Below are positions 37,936-47,326 of a stretch of DNA of 59,801 nt, piece by piece. Within the stretch, counting starts at the first letter, position 1; every line of letters starts with the position of its first letter. Below the pieces are notes generated by a model. The model was given only the letters and a program-made list of their open reading frames with translations. It ran no database searches and was not told where the DNA came from. The position numbers were made by a program, and so were the translations under genes. The DNA comes from Verrucomicrobiaceae bacterium (lineage in GTDB: Bacteria; Verrucomicrobiota; Verrucomicrobiia; Verrucomicrobiales; Verrucomicrobiaceae). Location: NCBI GenBank assembly GCA_027486585.1, contig JAIXOU010000043.1, positions 1 through 59,801 of the forward strand. Reading direction: 5' to 3'.

Positions 37936-39390
37936 ATGCCTGCATTCTCTCTTTTCATCAGAACCAAGGCCCTCAAAGCCACTCTCTGTGCATCTCTACT
38001 CTGCATGACTTCAGCGCAGGCTGAAACGATTGCCTTGGAGGCCGTTTTGAATTCGGTCACCAGCCAATACCCACCCTATCTCATTGCCCTGATCGAGCGC
38101 GACATCGCTGCAGGTCGGCTCAAGCAGGCCAGTGGTGCCTTTGACCTTAATTTCAGAGCCAGTGGTTCGTTTAATCCCACAGGCTACTACGACGGCAGCA
38201 GCAGCGACTTCGTCTTTGATCAGCCCCTGCCCTTCTGGGGCGGCAATGTCTTTGCTGGCTACAAAATCAGCAGTGGCTCATTGGCCGATTATGATAAAAG
38301 CCGCACACTCTTAGATGGCGAGCTACGCGCTGGCATACGGCTCAATCTTTTGCGTGACAGCACCATCGATTCACGTCGTGCCTCGCTTTGGAAAGCCAGA
38401 CTCGATCAAGAAATTGCCGATCCATTCATCCAGAGGCAGCATTTGGACATCGTCCGCACCGCCATGCGCTCCTACTACAATTGGGTCGCCATGGGGCTTC
38501 GCCTTGGTGTAACTGAAAATCTTGTCCGCATCGCCAAAGATCGCGAATCTTCCATTGCTGAGTTAGCTCAAAAAGGCCAGCTCGCCCCCATCGTCAAAGT
38601 GGACAACGAGCGTCTCGTGATTAGTCGGCAACTCACCGCCGTGCAGGCTCGCCGTCGGTTTGAGGCCGCATCCATCGAACTCTCCCTCTTTTATCGAGAT
38701 GCCAACGATGACCCCGTCGTGATCACCCGACATCATCTTCCGGCTAAGTTCCCGAAAGCGTCTATCCCGATCGAAAGTAAAGTCGGCCCAGCCACCATGG
38801 CCGCCTTCACCTTGCGCCCCGAGTTACTCCGCATTCGACTCGTTCAGGAGAAGTTCGGCATTGATCGTCAGCTTGCTAAAAACAACCTCCTGCCCAATCT
38901 CGACCTCACCGCCAGTGTCAGCGAGAATCTTGGTTCAGGCCCTTACAAAGACCGCAAACAAACCGAATCCACGGTTGGCTTAGAATTCCGTGTGCCACTG
39001 CAAAGAAACGAAGCCAAAGGCCGACTCCAGACCATCGACGCCGAACTGGAACGCCTTAATAACGACGCCAAATTTGCCCGCGAACGCATCGTCGCTGAGA
39101 TCCGCGATGCTTGGTCAGCGACAAAAGCCGCGCATGAGCAAATCGGTCAAACAGCGCGCAATGTCGAGCTCGCTGTGCAACTTGAGCAAGCGGAAGCCAA
39201 ACGTCTTGAACAAGGTGCCACGGACCTTCTAGCCCTGCAAATACGTGAACAAGCCACCTTTGATGGTCGGCTCCTTGAGGTCGATGCCCAGGCCGAATAC
39301 TTCCGCGCACAAGCCGATTATGAAGCCGCCACGGCAATGAAGCTCGTGAACTGGAAAAGCTCACTCAAGCAGAAGCCTACGTCGAATTAA
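37936..39390 (+). CDS. TolC-family outer-membrane efflux protein
   Basis: The start is ATG 37936, two bases after the HlyD stop; a GTG at 37930 is a possible alternative. The 484-aa protein has a signal peptide (to about residue 30, TSAQA) and long amphipathic helices in the two-repeat TolC/OEP pattern. These include RLGVTENLVRIAKDRESSIA and the C-terminal VQLEQAEAKRLEQGATDLLA with LQIREQATFDGRLLEVDAQA. It provides the outer-membrane duct of the tripartite assembly. It converges on the peptide-binding-protein gene with 8 bp between them. Confidence 0.92.
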   Translation: MPAFSLFIRTKALKATLCASLLCMTSAQAETIALEAVLNSVTSQYPPYLIALIERDIAAGRLKQASGAFDLNFRASGSFNPTGYYDGSSSDFVFDQPLPFWGGNVFAGYKISSGSLADYDKSRTLLDGELRAGIRLNLLRDSTIDSRRASLWKARLDQEIADPFIQRQHLDIVRTAMRSYYNWVAMGLRLGVTENLVRIAKDRESSIAELAQKGQLAPIVKVDNERLVISRQLTAVQARRRFEAASIELSLFYRDANDDPVVITRHHLPAKFPKASIPIESKVGPATMAAFTLRPELLRIRLVQEKFGIDRQLAKNNLLPNLDLTASVSENLGSGPYKDRKQTESTVGLEFRVPLQRNEAKGRLQTIDAELERLNNDAKFARERIVAEIRDAWSATKAAHEQIGQTARNVELAVQLEQAEAKRLEQGATDLLALQIREQATFDGRLLEVDAQAEYFRAQADYEAATAMKLVNWKSSLKQKPTSN

Positions 39391-39398
39391 GCCTAACC

Positions 39399-41042
39399 TC
39401 AGTTGCTCGCCTTAAAATAGATCGCTTTGTAGCAGCGATGTTCCAGCAGTGACGACTTTAATCCCTGAACCTCAGGACGCACAAGGATCGGGCGCACATA
39501 CCAATACACGGGGAGAATAGGTAACTCTTGGAGCAAAATCGTTTCCGCTTGAGTCAAAAGGGCCAGTCGCTTTTTCAATTCGCCTTCACGCAGGGAGGCC
39601 TGTAAAAAACCATCATAACGGGGGCTGCTCCAGCCCGTTTGGTTATTCCCGTCACCTGACTGCCAGAGACTCAGAAAAGTGTAAGGATCTAGGTAATCAC
39701 CCACCCAGCCAGCGCGGGCTATTTGATAGTTGAGCTGCCTTTGAGAATCCAAATAGACGCCCCAGTCTTGATTGAGAACGCCGACTTCCACTTGCAGATA
39801 CTTTTTCCACATCTCTTGAATGGCTTCAGCAATCGTGCGGTGAGATTCACTGGTATTGATCAGGATCTCACATTTGGGGAAGCCCTTGCCCCCTGGATAG
39901 CCTGCTTCAGCCAGCAGACGCCTGGCTTTCTCAGGATCAAAACGAAGGATGTCAGGTGCCTCATAACCTTCCCCTGCCCCCGGCGGCGTGAATCCAGTGG
40001 TGGGCTTCTGGCCAGCGCGCAGGATATTGCGAATCAAACCAGCACGATCCACCGCCAATGCCAGCGCTTGCCGAACCAAGGGATTATTCATCGGCGGCTT
40101 GGTCGTATTGAAGCGATAAAAATAGGTGCTTAGCAATGCGTTCTCTTGGTAGAATTCAGGGTGCTTTTCCCGATACATGGGAATCTGAGACAGCGGGATC
40201 GTCTCGGTCATGTGGATCTGTCCGTCACGGAACGCGCGCTCCTCCGTTGCGTCGCTAGAGATCGGCACAAACATCAGTTCTTTGAGCTTCACCGTCGCGG
40301 CGTCCCAATAAAAAGGATTACGATCCACCGTGATCGAATGGGTGTACCTCCATTCCTTCAGTTTAAAGGAACCATTGCCAACCAAGTTTCCCACTCGCGT
40401 CCAAGGCGTATCCCGATCCGTCATTTTGCCAAAACGCTCGATCACATGGCGCGGCACTGGATACCAGGCATAATGCTTTAGCATGGAGGGCAGATAAGGG
40501 GCTGGACCATTTAAGCTGATCCGCAAAGTGCTGGCATCCAGTGCTTTCACGCCCACGGCCGAAAAGTCGTCGAGCTTGCCTTCATTAAACTCCCGAGCAT
40601 TCACCATCGGATACAACATCTCAGCATACTCAGCACCCAACTGTGGTGACAAGATCCGCTGAAACGCATAAACAAAATCATGGGCGCTCAGTTTCACTCC
40701 ATCACTCCACTTGGCCTCAGGGCGAATATGAAAAATCCAAGTCGTAAAGTCAGTCGAGTCCCAATGCGAGGCCACACCGGGTCCATTGGCATCTGGGTTT
40801 TCCACCGTGGTAGCCACAAGCCCCTCAAAGAGGGCATCAAAAATATGGTGCTCAGGCACCCCAGTTGCTAGATGCGGATCCAACGTCGCCGGCTCCGCTC
40901 CATTGCCCATGAGCAGACGACCTTCTTGGCGTGCCAGTTCAATCCGCATCTGGCGCTCAGACCTCTGCTGATGAAAGCGCAGCACGCCCAGGATCAAGCA
41001 GGACAAAAGGAACAGACGCAGAAACCAAGCAGACAAAAGCAT
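39399..41042 (-). CDS. Peptide/oligopeptide ABC substrate-binding protein (SBP family 5)
   Basis: This 547-aa protein resembles OppA-type solute-binding proteins: GAEPATLDPHLATGVPEHHI, FDALFEGLV, WIFHIRPEAKWSDGVKLSAH followed by DFVYAFQRILSP, and the late RQALALAVDRAGLIRNIL. The N-terminus (LRLFLLSCLILGVLRF) is a hydrophobic anchor without a lipobox cysteine at the expected place, although C15 is nearby. No permease or ATPase genes are adjacent, so it would have to use components encoded elsewhere. It probably captures peptides, possibly cell-wall peptides for recycling. Confidence 0.9.
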   Translation of the reverse strand: MLLSAWFLRLFLLSCLILGVLRFHQQRSERQMRIELARQEGRLLMGNGAEPATLDPHLATGVPEHHIFDALFEGLVATTVENPDANGPGVASHWDSTDFTTWIFHIRPEAKWSDGVKLSAHDFVYAFQRILSPQLGAEYAEMLYPMVNAREFNEGKLDDFSAVGVKALDASTLRISLNGPAPYLPSMLKHYAWYPVPRHVIERFGKMTDRDTPWTRVGNLVGNGSFKLKEWRYTHSITVDRNPFYWDAATVKLKELMFVPISSDATEERAFRDGQIHMTETIPLSQIPMYREKHPEFYQENALLSTYFYRFNTTKPPMNNPLVRQALALAVDRAGLIRNILRAGQKPTTGFTPPGAGEGYEAPDILRFDPEKARRLLAEAGYPGGKGFPKCEILINTSESHRTIAEAIQEMWKKYLQVEVGVLNQDWGVYLDSQRQLNYQIARAGWVGDYLDPYTFLSLWQSGDGNNQTGWSSPRYDGFLQASLREGELKKRLALLTQAETILLQELPILPVYWYVRPILVRPEVQGLKSSLLEHRCYKAIYFKASN

Positions 41043-41118
41043 AACCTCAATTGAGTCGCCGAAGCAGCCTTGTCAACGTTTCAGGGCACTCAATGCCTGT
41101 GATTGAAGGCTCAGGTGG

Positions 41119-42366
41119 CTATCCTACCTGCCGTTTCTCAAGAGCAGCCAAGCGCTCAACGAGGGGTGGGTGACTGTAGTGTAAAAACACAGCGAGTGGG
41201 TGCGGCTGAGGATGGGCTAAATGATCGCGAGACAGCCTTTTGAGTCCCTCCATCAGGGGCACAGAACTCCCGACGGCAGCTGCCGCAAAGGCATCTGCCT
41301 CAAACTCGTTTTTTCGGCTTAAAGCCAGACCCAAGAGACCTGTCAGAATCCCTAGCGGCTGATAAAGGATTCCGAAAAGCACCAACCCCATACCAACAGG
41401 CATGCCAGCAACCCCAAAGGCCGAAAAAAAGCCTGGAGACTTCAGCACCCAACTCAGCAGGAACAGCATCAGTCCCATTTCAGCCAAACCGACGGCCATA
41501 CCAACAGGCACATGCCGACGTTTATTATGGCCAATCTCATGCGCCAATACAGCCACGATCTCTTCTGTGCTATGACTACCAATCAACGTGTCATAGAGGG
41601 CAATCCGACGCGTTTTGCCAAAGCCGGCAAAGAAAGCGTTCGCTTTGGAAGAACGCTTTGATCCGTCCACCACGCTGACTTCTTTGACTGGAAAATCCAG
41701 CTTTTCAGACAGAGCCAAAATCGCATCACGCAGTTCACCTGCTTCAAGAGGTTTGAAGTCATGAAATAGAGGCATGAAAACTCGCGGAGCCAGGAAGGTC
41801 ATGAGGATGCTAAAGCTGGCCATGAACATCCAGGCGTAGAGAGCAGCCTGCGTCTGTGTCTGAAAGAACCAGACAATCACCCAGGCCACAGGAAGACCAA
41901 TGACCGCCATGAGCAGCAGCCCCTTCAGTTGGTCCTGAATGAAGGTTCTAGGCGTGGTGCGGTTAAATCCATGCTTAGCCTCTACCCCAAAGGTATCCCA
42001 AATCTCGAAAGGCAGGCCAATCAACGTCTGAGCCAGCAGCACGATTGCAATGACCAACACACCGGTCTCGACCGGTCCGAACTGAAAGCTAGTGGCCCAG
42101 GGCTGCAACCAACCAAAACCACCGCCCCACCAAAAAAGGATCAGGGCCACAAGAAAGGCTGCATTTTTGGAGAAGTCCACCTTCTTGCCATCCGTGATAT
42201 ACTCCTGCAATTTTTCGCGAGTTTTCTCTGGAAAGACCTCGGCTAAAGCAGGGGACAAAGGGCGGCCCAAGCGCACCAAATTCAGCAGCGTCACGATCAA
42301 CTCGAGATGAAAGACACCTAACACGCCGAGAACGGCAGCGAGAAACCAGGGATTGGAAAACGTCAT
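41119..42366 (-). CDS. M48-family (Ste24/CAAX-prenyl-protease-like) membrane zinc metalloprotease
   Basis: This 415-aa multi-pass membrane protein has the HEIGH zinc motif at 276-280 (H276, E277, H280) and the third ligand in NEFEADAFAA (near 357). The Ste24-type region FEIWDTFGVEAKHGFNRTTP precedes TFIQDQLKGLLL, and VDGSKRSSKANAFFAGFGKT is also conserved. Ste24-like bacterial enzymes degrade or process membrane and envelope proteins. Length and topology match Ste24 rather than the shorter HtpX. It is downstream of acpP, separated by a strong terminator, so it is an independent unit. Confidence 0.95.
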   Translation of the reverse strand: MTFSNPWFLAAVLGVLGVFHLELIVTLLNLVRLGRPLSPALAEVFPEKTREKLQEYITDGKKVDFSKNAAFLVALILFWWGGGFGWLQPWATSFQFGPVETGVLVIAIVLLAQTLIGLPFEIWDTFGVEAKHGFNRTTPRTFIQDQLKGLLLMAVIGLPVAWVIVWFFQTQTQAALYAWMFMASFSILMTFLAPRVFMPLFHDFKPLEAGELRDAILALSEKLDFPVKEVSVVDGSKRSSKANAFFAGFGKTRRIALYDTLIGSHSTEEIVAVLAHEIGHNKRRHVPVGMAVGLAEMGLMLFLLSWVLKSPGFFSAFGVAGMPVGMGLVLFGILYQPLGILTGLLGLALSRKNEFEADAFAAAAVGSSVPLMEGLKRLSRDHLAHPQPHPLAVFLHYSHPPLVERLAALEKRQVG

Positions 42367-42397
42367 GGATCAGATAAAAGGGCTCACTGAAAGTACG

Positions 42398-42427
42398 AAA
42401 AAAGCAGGCGGTCTCCCGCCTGCTTTT
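42398..42427 (-). terminator. Rho-independent terminator of acpP
   Basis: Perfect 12-bp arms (42400-42411 and 42416-42427, core GCAGGCGG/CCGCCTGC) flank a four-base loop. On the minus strand the stem runs into six T residues (42403 to 42398). It lies 25 bp beyond the acpP stop. The symmetrical A/T flanks could also stop transcription from the other direction. Confidence 0.85.
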
Positions 42428-42451
42428 GAAATGAATAAAAATCAGTTCGAA

Positions 42452-42691
42452 TTATTCGGCTGCTTCTTCAACGAAGCGAACGACGTCACCAACGGACATC
42501 AGTTTTTCAGCTTCTTCATCTGGAACGTCGATTCCGAATTCTTCTTCAAAGGCCATGACGAGCTCAACGGTGTCGAGGGAATCAGCGCCAAGATCTTCGA
42601 TGAATTTTGCTTCCAGAGTTACTTGTTCTGGGTTTACGCCGAGTTGTTCGACGATGATGTCACGGACTTTGTCTTGGATGTTATCTGCCAT
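42452..42691 (-). CDS. acpP: Acyl carrier protein of fatty-acid synthesis
   Basis: This 79-aa acidic helical protein matches housekeeping [23 protein letters not shown], then [20 protein letters not shown] with the phosphopantetheine serine S38 in DSL. It carries acyl chains for FabD/FabF/FabG-type enzymes. It is a single-gene unit ended by a strong terminator. A second, more divergent ACP at 50.7 kb probably serves a dedicated pathway. Confidence 0.97.
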   Translation of the reverse strand: MADNIQDKVRDIIVEQLGVNPEQVTLEAKFIEDLGADSLDTVELVMAFEEEFGIDVPDEEAEKLMSVGDVVRFVEEAAE

Positions 42692-42799
42692 AGTGTATTG
42701 GGGGAATGGGTGCGGCGGAGAGTTAGCGGCTGGATTCTCTTTGGCAAGAAAGAATTCCTTCTTTTTTGACTAGATTCGTAAAGTGCAGAAACAGAAGCA

Positions 42800-43528
42800 T
42801 TAGACAGAGTCTGTGCTTGCCTCTGGTGAATTTTCGACAGGGTCAGCCTGCTTCTCGATCAATTCACCTTTGAAGTTGGCCATGAGGCGATCCAAAACAA
42901 GCCCTGCACCCGCGTATTTCAGATCATCAATAACCACCTTGGAAGCCGTACCGCCTTCAGGTTTGTGCCAGACATAGGCCAGGGCTTTATTATCCCATTT
43001 GCGCTTATCGATCCGGAAGGCATCAGCAAAAAAGACCTTCTTCTTTTCAGGAGTGATGAAGTGATCTGCTTCAGCTCGCAGGACTTTGTTCTTATTGATG
43101 AGCATCAGACCTGCAACGAAAAGGCCAACCAGCAAAGTTCCGCCTCCCCAATAAAACTGACCTTGGATTTCCTCGGGAGTGTAACGGTGCGGCTTCTCTG
43201 GCCAGCCATTTTTCGCGGCATAAGAGATCCAGCGTGGAGGCTCGGCATCACGGCCAATCGGCCAACCCTTGGATTTGGCGCTTGCAGTCCAAGCCTCAAG
43301 TTTGCCGGCAACTTTGGCCTCATCGAAGGTCTTCAAGACCTCATCATCAAACCAGGCTTTCTTTTCTGCAATTTCATTAGCCTTGGGATAACCTACTTTC
43401 CCGTCATACAAGAAATAAAGCCCAAACAAAGCAATCATACCCGCCATCATACTCATACGCTTGAAGTACCAAGGCGTGACAGGACACAGGATAGGATCAA
43501 GAGAAGACGGTGAGGGAATCGATTCCAT
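42800..43528 (-). CDS. Hypothetical two-helix membrane protein, 242 aa
   Basis: I do not recognise the family. Predicted membrane helices are at about 24-42 (MSMMAGMIALFGLYFLYDGK) and 125-143 (GGGTLLVGLFVAGLMLI). The segment between them would be extracytoplasmic and is rich in W, K and P. The C-terminal domain (VFFADAFRIDKRKWDNKALA) is cytosolic and ends with an acidic tail. It is upstream of acpP on the same strand with 108 bp between them. I expect it to be a conserved verrucomicrobial protein, but cannot confirm that. Confidence 0.75.
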   Translation of the reverse strand: MESIPSPSSLDPILCPVTPWYFKRMSMMAGMIALFGLYFLYDGKVGYPKANEIAEKKAWFDDEVLKTFDEAKVAGKLEAWTASAKSKGWPIGRDAEPPRWISYAAKNGWPEKPHRYTPEEIQGQFYWGGGTLLVGLFVAGLMLINKNKVLRAEADHFITPEKKKVFFADAFRIDKRKWDNKALAYVWHKPEGGTASKVVIDDLKYAGAGLVLDRLMANFKGELIEKQADPVENSPEASTDSV

Positions 43529-43794
43529 ATCTGACTCAAAGCCGCCCCCCCGCCTTCATGCAACCCTGGATTTCAGATAAAATCGCCATGAAAGAATCCA
43601 GCCCGATCTATTCTTGAAAGTCGCCACGAGACACCGCGAATGTAAGCTTGAAGCACGTTGCAGTAGAGTTTCTTAAATAGGTCGGGGTAAACAAAAAAAA
43701 CGCCAAGAGGGGCCGTAGCTGTTGTAGAGGCAAAAATTGACAATGACAGGCTTCTAGAACTTGGTTAATTCAAGGAGCGAATCATGGACAAAAA

Positions 43795-46533
43795 CTAACC
43801 GGTCGTCCGCAGTCCAGAAGCTAGCGCGTTGATGGAAATCAGCATGTCAGGCAGCATGCCATCCGCGATCTCTGTTTCCCCAGCTTGTAAGCGCGCGCGC
43901 CAGTCGCGGAGTAGGTTCACTTGCTGAACATGAAGCACCCGCAGTGGTTCCTCGCGAATATCCAGAGTGTAAGCCAATCTTGGTCGGCGATCGGCAAAGG
44001 TCCCCTGAAAGAGCTCTTCCAAGATTGCCTTCGTCCGCTCGTACTCGGCTAGGATAATACCCAAAAAGCGATCCCGAATTTCCACATCGGCGACGAGCCC
44101 AGCATAAAGCTGCATGAATTCGACTTTGGCGCTCACCAATGAGCTTTCAATATTGGTTAAAACATAGCGGAGGAACGGAGAAGATTTCAAACCTGTCTGG
44201 ATTGCCGAGAATCCTTCCTTGTCCTCATTTTTCAAACGCTCCAACGCTGACCCAGCACCGAACCATCCAGGCAGATAAAAACGGGACTGGGTCCACGAAA
44301 ACACCCACGGAATAGCTCGCAGATCGTCCAAGCTTGCCTGCCCCGTACGGCGGGATGGCCGCGATCCAATACGCGCATGTTCTAGAGCATCAATCGGAGT
44401 GGCACTGCGATAAAAGGTCATGAATCCTGGCGTCTGTAAAAATGCGCGATAAGCATCACGACTCCACCCAGCTAGGACATCCAGGGTTGGAAATAGATCC
44501 ATTGAAACGGCGGGTCCATGACGATGCCGCGCCGTAGCAGCAGCTGCAGAGGCCATCAAGAGCTCAGTGTTATAGACGGCCGAACCCAAGTGAGCGTATT
44601 TCTGGGCAATTGTCTCCCCTTGTTCGGTCATGCGCAGACAACCGCTCAGAGAACCCTGAGGCAGTGCCTCCATGAACCAATGGGTAGGTCCTGCACCACG
44701 CCCCACGGTGCCACCACGACCATGAAAAAAGATAGGCTGCACGCCATGTTTTGCAGTCGCAGCAGAAAGTTCATTTTGCGCGCGATGCAACGCCCATTGG
44801 CTGGCAAAGATGCCACAGTCTTTATTGGAATCTGAATACCCCACCATCATCTGCAAGGTCGGCTTTTCGGCCTTGAGACTACGACGTGTCACTGGATGCG
44901 ATAAGAACTCATCCACAATGCCAGGCCCAGCTTCCAGATCACCCATTGTCTCAAACAAAGGAGTCACAGGCAGCGGACAACGCAGTCCACCCGACTCCCA
45001 GGTCATCAAACCGGCCTCGCGAGCCAGAATGTAAACCGTCAGCAAATCTTCCACATTCCGCGTCATGGAAACGATCAGCGCCCCAAGACCTGCCGTGCCA
45101 TATTGAGCGATATGAGCGACCAAGACACGGTGACAATTTAAGACCGTATCGGCTTCAGGCCCTGCCGACATGCCAGCGGCTAAGAATGGGCGAGAAGATA
45201 ACAATTCTTTTTCAAGCAAAGCGCGCTTTTCCGGCAGTGACCATTCTGAAAGCGGACGATCTCCCAATAGTCCAGCTGTGCGGAGTAACTGCTCCAAGGC
45301 CTTCTCATGGAAAGCCGAGTTCTGCCGAACATCCAGTGTCGCAGAGTGAAATCCAAAGGCTTCTAAACGACGACGGAACGGCACAATGAATTCTGTGACC
45401 AAGGCCCCTGCCCCGACTGACTCCAAGGACTCCGCATAAGCGTTCAGATCCACCAGCAGATCCGCAGGCGTCGCGTAACCAGATTTGACACCCGGCTTCT
45501 CAATTTCCAGTGCTAAACGGGCACGAATCATGTAAGCCGCAAAGCGCCAAGGCTCCTCCTTATTGCGCTCCAGGATGTAATCCACATCAACGGAACTTTC
45601 TGCGCTCAAGATACTTTTGAGTTTCTCAATAAGTGTCTGAAGCACTGGCGGCGTGATTTGAAACAGCGAGCTCAAGGGCGAGTTCTGAGCCAAGGACTCC
45701 ATGTCACGGCGATGGACCCGGAGAGCACTTACACGCATGGCTTTTAGTGCCTTGGAGGTCACATCGGCAGTCACAAAAGGATGTCCGTCACGATCCCCAC
45801 CGATCCAACTGCCAAAGCGAATCAAAGGCGGTAGATCATCCACCTTGGCAGGATTAAACCCTGCACCGATCCAGGCCTCACGCAGATGAATATGAGCGCG
45901 CGTCAAAGCCTCAGGGAAAACATCCCGAAGGTAATGCAGAGCATTTTGCAATTCGGCATCGATGGTAGGCCTCGTGACATGAATCTCTCCTGTGCGCCAG
46001 AGATTTTCCAACTGAGTCTCCAACTGCGCCTGAATGCGATCCTGCTCACGCTGAGTATAGGCTGGATTCTCATGGCGATTCATGAGGCCGTAAATTTCCA
46101 GATGCAGATCCCGCACGGTCTCACGCTTTGCCTCTGTCGGATGCGCAGTCAAAACAGGTTCCACCAGCACATCACGCAAAACAGCGACCAGTTCATCCTC
46201 GGTGAGCCCCAGCGCCTTCATTTGACGAAGGTTATCTGGCCACATCCCCGGCTCAGCGAGCGGACCGCGATCCTTTTCACGAAGTCGGCGGATCTGAGAA
46301 GCCGCGCGCTCTTCCACGATATTGAGCAACTGAAATGCGATTGAATACGCCTGCCCCAGCGCCCGGGTAGGCAAGGGACTGGCTGCCTCAGGTTTACCCA
46401 GCCAAGGCAGCTTTTCAGCCAGTGGTCCTTCGCCGATGCGATGCAGCACCGCCGCAAAGGCGTTCATGAGAAACTTAAGGTCGTCTTCGAGCAGTCGGAA
46501 GCCATGCTCCCGAAGGGGGTTGGTTGAGGTCAT
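43795..46533 (-). CDS. ppc: Phosphoenolpyruvate carboxylase
   Basis: This 912-aa protein matches bacterial PEPC in length and motifs: VLTAHPTEAKRETV with catalytic H131, RFGSWIGGDRDGHPFVTADV, MVGYSDSNKDCGI, HGRGGTVGRGAGPTHWFMEA and WTQSRFYLPGWFG. It fixes bicarbonate onto PEP to give oxaloacetate, refilling the TCA cycle. The C-terminus is GLRTTG, where the E. coli enzyme ends RNTG; the replaced asparagine (N881 in E. coli) contacts the inhibitor aspartate, so feedback control may differ. It is a single-gene unit, with no regulatory partner nearby. Confidence 0.97.
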   Translation of the reverse strand: MTSTNPLREHGFRLLEDDLKFLMNAFAAVLHRIGEGPLAEKLPWLGKPEAASPLPTRALGQAYSIAFQLLNIVEERAASQIRRLREKDRGPLAEPGMWPDNLRQMKALGLTEDELVAVLRDVLVEPVLTAHPTEAKRETVRDLHLEIYGLMNRHENPAYTQREQDRIQAQLETQLENLWRTGEIHVTRPTIDAELQNALHYLRDVFPEALTRAHIHLREAWIGAGFNPAKVDDLPPLIRFGSWIGGDRDGHPFVTADVTSKALKAMRVSALRVHRRDMESLAQNSPLSSLFQITPPVLQTLIEKLKSILSAESSVDVDYILERNKEEPWRFAAYMIRARLALEIEKPGVKSGYATPADLLVDLNAYAESLESVGAGALVTEFIVPFRRRLEAFGFHSATLDVRQNSAFHEKALEQLLRTAGLLGDRPLSEWSLPEKRALLEKELLSSRPFLAAGMSAGPEADTVLNCHRVLVAHIAQYGTAGLGALIVSMTRNVEDLLTVYILAREAGLMTWESGGLRCPLPVTPLFETMGDLEAGPGIVDEFLSHPVTRRSLKAEKPTLQMMVGYSDSNKDCGIFASQWALHRAQNELSAATAKHGVQPIFFHGRGGTVGRGAGPTHWFMEALPQGSLSGCLRMTEQGETIAQKYAHLGSAVYNTELLMASAAAATARHRHGPAVSMDLFPTLDVLAGWSRDAYRAFLQTPGFMTFYRSATPIDALEHARIGSRPSRRTGQASLDDLRAIPWVFSWTQSRFYLPGWFGAGSALERLKNEDKEGFSAIQTGLKSSPFLRYVLTNIESSLVSAKVEFMQLYAGLVADVEIRDRFLGIILAEYERTKAILEELFQGTFADRRPRLAYTLDIREEPLRVLHVQQVNLLRDWRARLQAGETEIADGMLPDMLISINALASGLRTTG

Positions 46534-46604
46534 CCCTTTTTAATAAGCAGGAAGGATGCCGCTGCACGCGCCAGCATGAAAAAAATTCCCCAACCCATCA
46601 AACA

Positions 46605-47114
46605 TTATTTCACCACGCCAGTGAAACCCGCCTTATTCATCGAAGCCAGCAGATCAGCTTCGGTAAACTCACCCTTCACCGTGAAGGTGCTGGCCTTGGA
46701 GACAATGGTGTGTTCGCTGACTCCAGGGACAGCCTTCACCGCCTCGATCATCGCATTGGCACACTTCTGGCAGCAAAGGTGCGCCCCAGAAACGGTTGCT
46801 TCCGTGAGCTTTTTCGCAGGCTTAGTCGTTGATAGTGAGGATGAAGTCTTTTCTTCAGCCGCATCACTTGTCCCAAAATAACCCGCAGCCATGATTGCTT
46901 CGACAGCTTTCTTTGCGCCAGCCTTAGATTTGGAGGTCACTTTTACCGTCTTGCCTTCAGCTGTTGCCGTAACTCCTTCAACACTAGTTGCGGCATTGGT
47001 GATGCCATTGGTGCAGCTTTTGCAGCAATTATGCACCCCTGATAGAGTGATCGTAGTTTCCGCATTGAGCAGACTAGTAGCGAGGAAGAAAGCAGTAAGA
47101 AGTGTGTTTTTCAT
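46605..47114 (-). CDS. Periplasmic protein with two heavy-metal-associated (HMA-like) domains
   Basis: The ATG at 47114 begins a clear signal peptide (to about residue 18, SLLNA) and gives 169 aa. Two HMA-like ferredoxin folds follow. The first (about 20-80) has HNCCKSC (C30, C31, C34), and the second (about 103-169) has HLCCQKC (C114, C115, C118). Each uses H-x-C-C-x-x-C instead of the usual M-x-C-x-x-C. The domains are joined by a Ser/Thr/Lys linker. It probably binds copper or another soft metal in the periplasm. No P-type ATPase or regulator is adjacent, so its role in transport or sensing is open. Confidence 0.88.
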   Translation of the reverse strand: MKNTLLTAFFLATSLLNAETTITLSGVHNCCKSCTNGITNAATSVEGVTATAEGKTVKVTSKSKAGAKKAVEAIMAAGYFGTSDAAEEKTSSSLSTTKPAKKLTEATVSGAHLCCQKCANAMIEAVKAVPGVSEHTIVSKASTFTVKGEFTEADLLASMNKAGFTGVVK

Positions 47115-47326
47115 GACCCGATTTAAACGCACTAAACTTTGAAATCTTAGTTCAATCATCTTTAAATCCATCTGGCAGCCAATTTTACCCCCAAAAAAGA
47201 GGCCTCAAAGACGATTATTCCTTCCATTCCAAGCTCAAGAAGGCGAAAGACTGCCCCAGTGAGTCTTGTATATTTTAGAGCGTGCTGCTTTATGCAGTGA
47301 CGCTCAATCAGGTCCGACAAGCCCCC

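Noticed and set aside
43549..43780. Possible small RNA or gene in the spacer between the 242-aa membrane protein and ppc
   Set aside because: No stable hairpin, terminator or conserved-looking frame was seen, apart from the four-codon frame reported separately.
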